A DNA stretch of 26,678 bases from CAZQNF01 sp964403325. GTDB lineage: Bacteria > Patescibacteriota > Patescibacteriia > Magasanikbacterales > GWA2-37-8. Position 1 is the first letter of the stretch, and each line of letters starts with the position of its first letter. The stretch covers positions 1 to 26,678 of the forward strand of contig CAYOFO010000013.1 in NCBI GenBank assembly GCA_964403325.1, in the 5' to 3' direction. Shown piece by piece: positions 22,243-26,678 of this stretch. The notes beneath the pieces were generated by a model. It had not been told where the DNA came from. It saw only the letters and a program-made list of their open reading frames with translations, and did not search any database. The position numbers and the translations under genes are program-made.

Positions 22243-22315
22243 TGGGTCGGCCGGGGTTCGAACCCGGGACCTTATCCTTAAAAGGGATCTGCTCTACCAG
22301 CTGAGCTACCGACCC
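22243..22315 (-). tRNA. tRNA-Lys (anticodon TTT)
   Basis: The cloverleaf is clear: acceptor GGGTCGG/CCGACCC, D-arm GCTC-AGCTGGTA-GAGC, anticodon stem GATCC/GGATA (outermost pair G/A mismatched) with loop CTTTTAA (anticodon TTT), and T-arm CCGGG-TTCGAAC-CCCGG. The discriminator A73 is followed by CGATAA, so CCA is not encoded. It reads AAA and AAG codons, which are abundant here. Confidence 0.95.
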
Positions 22316-22349
22316 AAAGTATATTTGAAATAGACTTTAGACTCCGTAA

Positions 22350-22378
22350 ATGATATACTAAACGAAAATAAAAATCAA
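22350..22378 (-). promoter_or_regulatory. Promoter for tRNA-Lys
   Basis: TTGATT (complement of 22373-22378), a 17-bp spacer and TATCAT (complement of 22350-22355). It gives a 5' leader of roughly 28 bases before the mature tRNA. Confidence 0.6.
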
Positions 22379-22498
22379 GGGTTTGGCGGAGAAACGCAGT
22401 GGATAAATGAAATTTTGGATATAAAAAGCGGTTTTTAAACAAAATTTTTGCATTTAAGATTTTATTTTTGGAATAACAAACGTTTTATATTCATTTCT

Positions 22499-23071
22499 AT
22501 GCTCAACAAAAAATACTTCCAAAAAATCCGTCAAAGTCTTCTCAGTTACGCGGAAAAACGGCGAGAAGTTATAAAAACTGCTGGAGATGCCCAGCATTTG
22601 GCTAAACGTGCCATATTTGCGCGCCAGCGCGACGATAAAGATGGCGCAAGTAAAGCCATGAACGAAGCGGAAAGTTTGCTGTTAAAACTCAGTTCAAAGT
22701 ATAAAAAAGAACCCGATCTTTTAGACGAGGGCGCATTTCGCGCGAGTTTAGAAGAATATACGGAAGCGTGCCTTTTTATTTCGTTTTTAGAAAAAAAAGA
22801 AATCGGCGAGATAAAAAAAATAAGCATTCCTTCGGATATTTATATTGGCGGACTGGCCGATTTACCAGGCGAACTCCTACGCTACGCCATAAAATCGGCA
22901 ACGGAACGCAACTTTGATTTGGTTCACATGTGCTACAACGCGAGCGAAGAGATTATTATGGAAATGGTCGATATGGATTTAACCGGTTATAACCGTCAGA
23001 AGTTTGACCAAGCAAAACAAGCACTCCATAAATTGCAGCAAGTTGTGTACGAAATAAGTTTGAGACCTTAG
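22499..23071 (+). CDS. Translin/TRAX-family protein
   Basis: A 190-residue, all-helical protein. The family signature is strong in the C-terminal half: PSDIYIGGLADLPGELLRYA at ~109-128 matches the Y-x-GG-x-x-D-x-x-GE-x-x-R block of translin and TRAX. SLEEYTEACLFISFLE at ~83-98 corresponds to the helix that carries the acidic residues of the TRAX/C3PO RNase site, and a long helix with EEIIMEMVDMDL follows. Translin/TRAX proteins bind single-stranded nucleic acid, and TRAX-type subunits cut RNA with acidic metal-binding residues. Here E85/E86, E89 and E123 are candidates (numbering approximate). The family is mainly eukaryotic and archaeal. I prefer ATG 22499 (MLNKKYFQKIRQSL) to TTG 22448. It is followed two bases later by a membrane-protein gene. 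Confidence 0.75.
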   Translation: MLNKKYFQKIRQSLLSYAEKRREVIKTAGDAQHLAKRAIFARQRDDKDGASKAMNEAESLLLKLSSKYKKEPDLLDEGAFRASLEEYTEACLFISFLEKKEIGEIKKISIPSDIYIGGLADLPGELLRYAIKSATERNFDLVHMCYNASEEIIMEMVDMDLTGYNRQKFDQAKQALHKLQQVVYEISLRP

Positions 23072-23073
23072 AT

Positions 23074-23517
23074 ATGGAACTAACAAAACAAACAGGCATG
23101 CCTTTAAAATTCTATCAAAAAATTTATTTCTGGGTAATTTTTTTTGTTTTAATATTGGTATTTATATCTTTATTTAAAGAAGTGTTGGTTTGTCCGGGAC
23201 TGTTTAAAGGCTATTGTGGACATATTTCACTAAGATCTCTGTGGTCAAGTTTTATTACTGATCTTCCAGGTTTTATTCTTTTATTGCCAATAGGTATTTA
23301 TGGGGTGTTTAATTATTGGTTTCGGCACATACATTTATCAATTATTTCATATGTTGTTTCCATTGGAATTTGGCTTTTTTCCTTCGCGGGAATTTTTCTT
23401 TTTAGAAAAAGAATTTTTTTTAAAATTATTTCAATAATAATCGTCAGTTGGTTTATCGGTAATGCGTTGGGTTTTATGTGGTTGATATGGTTACAGCTTT
23501 TTTCTATTGCTACGTAA
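23074..23517 (+). CDS. Small four-helix membrane protein
   Basis: A 147-residue orphan with four hydrophobic segments at ~15-37, ~60-80, ~87-108 and ~115-142, a basic loop between the third and fourth (FRKRIFF), and two cysteines in the first loop (VCPGLFKGYCG). Those two Cys could form a disulfide if the loop is outside. No family recognised. It is coupled to the translin-like gene (two-base gap) and ends 26 bases before the MurE-like gene, so it is probably in the same operon. Confidence 0.65.
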   Translation: MELTKQTGMPLKFYQKIYFWVIFFVLILVFISLFKEVLVCPGLFKGYCGHISLRSLWSSFITDLPGFILLLPIGIYGVFNYWFRHIHLSIISYVVSIGIWLFSFAGIFLFRKRIFFKIISIIIVSWFIGNALGFMWLIWLQLFSIAT

Positions 23518-23543
23518 ATTCAATAAGCGTCACCTGATTAAGT

Positions 23544-24866
23544 ATGAATAAATTTTCACAAAAAATAAAAAACCTGGTTCATTTTTTCTTCGCTTGGTTT
23601 GCGTATTGGTATTACGGTCGCCCGGGACGTAAGATTATTGTAATCGGTGTTACCGGAACCAAAGGCAAATCGAGTACGTGCCGATTTATTGCTTCGGCTC
23701 TTGAGGCGAAAGGTGATAAAGTGGGTCTTTTGTCAACGGCTGAATTTCAGATTGCCGACAAACGGTGGTTGAATGACAAGAAAATGACCATGCTTGGCCG
23801 TGGGCAAGTGCAAAAAATGCTCAAAGAAATGGTAAAAATAGGATGCAAATACGCTGTTGTCGAAACTTCTTCCGAAGGAATTTTACAGCACCGCCATTAT
23901 GGTTTGCATTATGATATTGCCGTTTTTACCAATCTTGGTACCGAACATTCCGAGCGTCATGGCGGGTTTAAAAATCTTAAGCGCGATAAGGGTAGGTTGT
24001 TTGCGGCTCTAAGTAAGTATCCCCATAAAATCTTAGATGGTAAAAAAGTTCCAAAAGTTATTATTGCCAATGCCGATGATGCGAATGCTTCGTACTACCT
24101 GGATTTTCCGGCTGACAAAAAATTTGCGTACGGTTTTTCGGATCATCCTGAACTTGCCCCGGCTGTCGAGTATTTTAAAGTTCACTTTGAAGAAAATGAT
24201 GATCCGATGCGAACAGACTTTGCTTTTGACGATGGGCGATGTTTTCATTTAATGGTTCCGGGGAAATTTAATGTTTATAATGCGCTCGCTGGAATTTTAA
24301 CCGCAGAATCCCAGAATATTGACCTGGGTGCGGTTTCTGCGCATATTTTTGGAGTTTACAACATTCCCGGGCGCATGGAGTTTATAGATGCAGGCCAGTC
24401 GTTTAAAGTGCTGGTTGATTATGCGCACGAACCCATGAGTTTAACTGCACTTTTTACCACCCTGCGTTCTATTGTTGGTAAAAACAATAAAGTTATTGCG
24501 GTTATTGGCTCAGATGGTGGTGGGCGAGACAAAGCTAAGCGTTTTACCATGGGGGAGATTGCTGGAAAATTATGCGATACAGTAATAGTGAGTGATGTGA
24601 ATAGTTTTGATGAAGATCCTAAAGAAATTGCAGAAATGCTCGCCAAAGGCGCGCGCCAGGCCGGGAAGACAGATAACGAAAATTTGTTTATAATAACTGA
24701 GCGGCGATTAGGTATGAAAAAGGCGTTAGAACTTGCCCAGCCTGGGGACGCTGTAGTTTTTACGGCTAAAGGCACTGAACCTTGTATTGTTGGTGCGAAT
24801 GGTAAAAAAATTCCCTGGGATGATCGCAATGTGGCGCGAGAGCTTTTGCGCGAATTACATTTTTAA
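23544..24866 (+). CDS. MurE-like Mur ligase lacking the N-terminal domain
   Basis: An ATP-dependent amino-acid ligase of the Mur family, closest in motifs to MurE (addition of the third residue to UDP-MurNAc-dipeptide). The P-loop GVTGTKGKSSTC lies at ~35-46. The middle has VVETSSEGI, FTNLGTEHSERHGG and RDKGRLF (the likely carbamylated Lys). The C-terminal domain has GRMEFIDAG, VLVDYAHEPMSL and VIGSDGGGRDKAKR. Two oddities: the ~90-residue UDP-substrate domain I is missing, replaced by ~30 residues containing a short aromatic-hydrophobic stretch (VHFFFAWFAYWYYG) that may touch the membrane. The substrate motif DNPRxEDP reads SDVNSFDEDP, so the meso-DAP-type Arg is absent and the amino acid cannot be predicted. 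Length is 440 against ~490 for MurE. No SD. Confidence 0.8.
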   Translation: MNKFSQKIKNLVHFFFAWFAYWYYGRPGRKIIVIGVTGTKGKSSTCRFIASALEAKGDKVGLLSTAEFQIADKRWLNDKKMTMLGRGQVQKMLKEMVKIGCKYAVVETSSEGILQHRHYGLHYDIAVFTNLGTEHSERHGGFKNLKRDKGRLFAALSKYPHKILDGKKVPKVIIANADDANASYYLDFPADKKFAYGFSDHPELAPAVEYFKVHFEENDDPMRTDFAFDDGRCFHLMVPGKFNVYNALAGILTAESQNIDLGAVSAHIFGVYNIPGRMEFIDAGQSFKVLVDYAHEPMSLTALFTTLRSIVGKNNKVIAVIGSDGGGRDKAKRFTMGEIAGKLCDTVIVSDVNSFDEDPKEIAEMLAKGARQAGKTDNENLFIITERRLGMKKALELAQPGDAVVFTAKGTEPCIVGANGKKIPWDDRNVARELLRELHF

Positions 24867-24869
24867 AAT

Positions 24870-25571
24870 ATGAATCTTGAGAAAAAAATTAACCAAGGCG
24901 AACGGGAAGAAATAATAAAAGTCGTTTATCCGCACGCGCTTATTTACTGGCCGCGTTACATTTTGGCAGCTATTATTTTATTCCCGACCATTTTTTTTGC
25001 CAGCTGGCTTTTATCGCATCCAGGCTGGGGAGTGGCTATTTTTGTCGCGGGAATGGTTTTAAGCCTTAATCTACTTATAAAATCATGGTTTTTCTCCACG
25101 CACAATGCGCTGGTTATTACGTCTGAACGTCTAGTTGATATTGATCGACCTGGTTGGTTTGCAGAGAAAATTACCACTTTGCCGATTGGTCATATTGAAG
25201 ATGTTAGTATTATTAAAAAAGGTGTTTTAAACACACTTTTAAATCTTGGAAATATTCTTATAATTCCCCGTGATGATAAAGGTGAGTTTGAAATTATGCA
25301 TGTGCGTCAGCCTCAGCAAATCGAAAGGATTATCTGGGAAGCGGCCGGCACTTTTTCGCCACGGTCAGAATCATCTGATGAAGAAACGGAAGGGGAGAGT
25401 GAGGACGAAATAGCATCGGCAGAAGAAGAAGAAGAAGAAGAAGAAGAAGAAGCGGGTAGCACCGAAACTGAACTGGATGAGCTCGAAGAACGACTGAGAA
25501 AATTATCACACAGCGATTTATTGTCTCTCGAAGCCTGGTTAAAAGACCGTTTAAAGAATATCAAACACTAA
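24870..25571 (+). CDS. Bacterial PH-domain membrane protein with acidic repeat tail
   Basis: A 233-residue protein. Residues ~25-75 form two membrane helices (PRYILAAIILFPTIFFASWL and GVAIFVAGMVLSLNLLI). A bacterial PH (YdbT-like) domain follows at ~82-155, recognised by ALVITSERLVDID, then TTLPIGHIEDVSII and LLNLGNILIIPRDDKG. Such domains are thought to act in membrane-stress or cell-envelope assembly, but their ligands are unknown. Residues ~165-200 are a very acidic linker encoded in part by ten uninterrupted GAA codons (25422-25451). The last ~30 residues (LEERLRKLSHSDLLSLEAWL) form an amphipathic helix. It lies three bases behind the MurE-like gene. Confidence 0.75.
   Translation: MNLEKKINQGEREEIIKVVYPHALIYWPRYILAAIILFPTIFFASWLLSHPGWGVAIFVAGMVLSLNLLIKSWFFSTHNALVITSERLVDIDRPGWFAEKITTLPIGHIEDVSIIKKGVLNTLLNLGNILIIPRDDKGEFEIMHVRQPQQIERIIWEAAGTFSPRSESSDEETEGESEDEIASAEEEEEEEEEEAGSTETELDELEERLRKLSHSDLLSLEAWLKDRLKNIKH
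25422..25451 (+). repeat. (GAA)10 microsatellite
   Basis: Ten perfect tandem GAA triplets within the acidic linker of the PH-domain protein, encoding ten Glu. Slippage would change linker length in whole codons without breaking the frame. Confidence 0.9.
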
Positions 25572-25574
25572 GGT

Positions 25575-25964
25575 ATGGATAAAAAGAGAAATAAGGAACA
25601 TTTTTTCTACTCTCAGTGGTTTTTTTTGGCCTTGGTTGGTATTACCGCCCTGGTCATTTTTGCATACGCTCGAGCGTTTTATCAAGATTATATGGTTCGC
25701 AAGGAAATTGACCAGCTCAAGCGGGAAACCCAGCAGCTTGAGGGTCGAAAAATTGAAACTTTAGAATTGTTAAAATCCGTAAAATCAGTTGATTTTGTGG
25801 AACGCAAAGCCCGTCTTGAACTCAATTTAGTGAAGCCGGGTGAAAAGGTGGTAGTATTCAACTCTTCACCAACTTCAAGTAGACAAATTCAACCAAATAT
25901 GATACAAACAGATGAGTCTCAACCGTGGCAAAAATGGTGGGATTATTTCTTTAAACAACAATAA
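25575..25964 (+). CDS. FtsB/DivIC-like septum formation protein
   Basis: A 129-residue bitopic protein: a short basic N-terminus (MDKKRNKEHFFYSQW), one membrane helix at ~16-35 (FFLALVGITALVIFAYARAF), then an extracytoplasmic coiled coil (~40-70, VRKEIDQLKRETQQLEGRK). Next comes the conserved FVERKARLELNLVKPGEKVV (~75-94), typical of FtsB/DivIC (in the family: E..AR..L..V.PGE). These proteins join FtsL in the divisome and activate septal peptidoglycan synthesis. The Pro/Gln-rich tail ends in an aromatic stretch (WQKWWDYFF). It follows the PH-domain gene by three bases and sits in a Mur/division-type operon, which fits. Confidence 0.85.
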   Translation: MDKKRNKEHFFYSQWFFLALVGITALVIFAYARAFYQDYMVRKEIDQLKRETQQLEGRKIETLELLKSVKSVDFVERKARLELNLVKPGEKVVVFNSSPTSSRQIQPNMIQTDESQPWQKWWDYFFKQQ

Positions 25965-25975
25965 TAATTAACTTT

Positions 25976-26678
25976 ATGGACATGCAAAATGAACCTCAAA
26001 TGCAACCTAGTTCTCAGATGAATAATCCGGAAATGCGAAAAAATAAAAATCTTTATTCGTTTGTGATTGGTTTTTCAGTTTTGGTACTTCTTATACTGGC
26101 TGTTGCTGGTGGGGCGGGAACATATCGCGTTTATAAGTATAATTCTCAAGATAATTTTTCGCTGGCAGTTGCAAAAATTTTACACCTTCCAGCTTTCAAA
26201 ATTAATAATGATTACGTTGATTATACCGAATATGTTACTGATCTTAAGGCTAATACTTTAGCCCAAAGTTCAGCTCAAGCTCAGGCCGCCGGTGCTACAT
26301 TTACCCCAGAACAACTCTCTGATCAAGTAATGATTCGGCTTGCTAATAATGTTCTTTTGGAGCAGGCGGCTAAAAAGTATGATGTTGCAGTAGAAGATAA
26401 TGATGTTGAGCCCTTGCGTCAGGAAATTATTACTAAGTTTGGTACAAAAGAAGCGGCTGATGAGGAAGTCAAAAAATTGTTTGGCTGGGATATGAAAACC
26501 TACGAAAAGCGGGTTATTTATCCAGATGTTTTACAGGGCAAATTAAATGATACCTTAAGCTCTGACCAGGCAGCCAAAGATACGGTTCGCGCTCGGGCTG
26601 AGGATGTTTTAAAGCAGCTAAAGAGTGGAACTGATTTTGCTGAGCTGGCTAAAAAATACGGAGAAGATGGTACTGCTA
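25976..26678 (+). CDS. SurA/PrsA-like parvulin foldase, N-terminal part
   Basis: Runs off the window end; 234 codons are visible. There is a Met/Gln/Asn-rich cytoplasmic N-terminus, then one membrane helix at ~27-47 (SFVIGFSVLVLLILAVAGGA). Next is a SurA-N-like helical chaperone domain (~75-200, e.g. VMIRLANNVLLEQAAKKYDV and LFGWDMKTYEKRVIYP). The opening of a parvulin PPIase domain follows: VRARAEDVLKQLKSGTDFAE, then LAKKYGEDG. It would help exported proteins fold outside the membrane. Anchoring by a helix rather than a lipobox makes it more like PpiD in arrangement than PrsA. Start ATG 25976 has T at -1 and no SD; an in-frame ATG two codons later is possible. Confidence 0.82.
   Translation, partial: MDMQNEPQMQPSSQMNNPEMRKNKNLYSFVIGFSVLVLLILAVAGGAGTYRVYKYNSQDNFSLAVAKILHLPAFKINNDYVDYTEYVTDLKANTLAQSSAQAQAAGATFTPEQLSDQVMIRLANNVLLEQAAKKYDVAVEDNDVEPLRQEIITKFGTKEAADEEVKKLFGWDMKTYEKRVIYPDVLQGKLNDTLSSDQAAKDTVRARAEDVLKQLKSGTDFAELAKKYGEDGTA

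Noticed and set aside
1..26678. UGA recoded as glycine or tryptophan
   Set aside because: All recognised genes have normal length with no in-frame TGA under the standard code. TGA is simply not used; recoding cannot be shown here.
1..26678. Insertion sequence or prophage explaining the GC-rich patches
   Set aside because: No transposase, integrase or phage gene and no terminal repeats at 5250-5700 or 7970-8330 that I can find by eye.

Overview
The window looks like a chromosomal piece of a Candidate Phyla Radiation (Patescibacteria) bacterium, probably from the Parcubacteria side. This is an inference from gene content and style: short, tightly packed operons, divergent peptidoglycan enzymes, CPR-like orphan membrane proteins, a translin-family protein, and tRNA genes without an encoded CCA end next to a CCA-adding enzyme. 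Base composition is AT-leaning. All 28 stop codons I assign are TAA or TAG, none TGA. Most genes have no Shine-Dalgarno sequence. All 24 SD-less starts whose 5' end lies in the window have T immediately before the start codon.

Layout. 1-3642 (+): end of a surface-polysaccharide cluster, with two family-2 glycosyltransferases, a sugar-1-phosphate nucleotidyltransferase and an orphan membrane protein, closed by a two-way terminator. 3711-5178: a ParB/sulfiredoxin-fold-like protein (-) and a VIT1/CCC1-type metal transporter (+), divergently transcribed from good promoters. 5247-6369: a GC-rich patch with a small SD-led ORF and an apparently broken pentapeptide-repeat gene (+), overlapped by an orphan gene (-) that directly follows tRNA-Pro(GGG). 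6429-8360: the CCA-adding enzyme (+) and a GC-rich, SD-led orphan small membrane protein (-). 8434-13720 (+): a MacA/MacB-like export system made of adaptor, ATPase and two permeases, interrupted by a 324-bp intergenic block of degenerate repeats. 13838-14107: a small orphan. 14302-18515 (+): dnaG, rpoD and a MurG-like gene. 18717-21713 (+): FMN-binding lipoprotein, ApbE flavin transferase, and an NqrB/RnfD-like membrane domain fused to a flavodoxin/ferredoxin-reductase-type module. 21746-22315 (-): SD-led orphan and tRNA-Lys(UUU). 22499-26678 (+): translin-family protein, small membrane protein, MurE-like ligase, bacterial PH-domain protein, FtsB/DivIC-like protein and the start of a parvulin-type foldase.

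How the genes fit together. The most interesting unit is 18717-21713. It has the parts of a compact flavin-based electron export chain: cytosolic NAD(P)H oxidation by the reductase domain, electron passage through the NqrB/RnfD-like membrane domain, and a covalently flavinylated surface lipoprotein as the outlet, with ApbE attaching the FMN. Three genes would do what larger Rnf/Nqr or Listeria-type systems do with many. The second notable signal is the apparent rule for translation starts (T at -1, no SD), broken only by a few SD-led orphan genes, two of them in GC-rich patches that look foreign.
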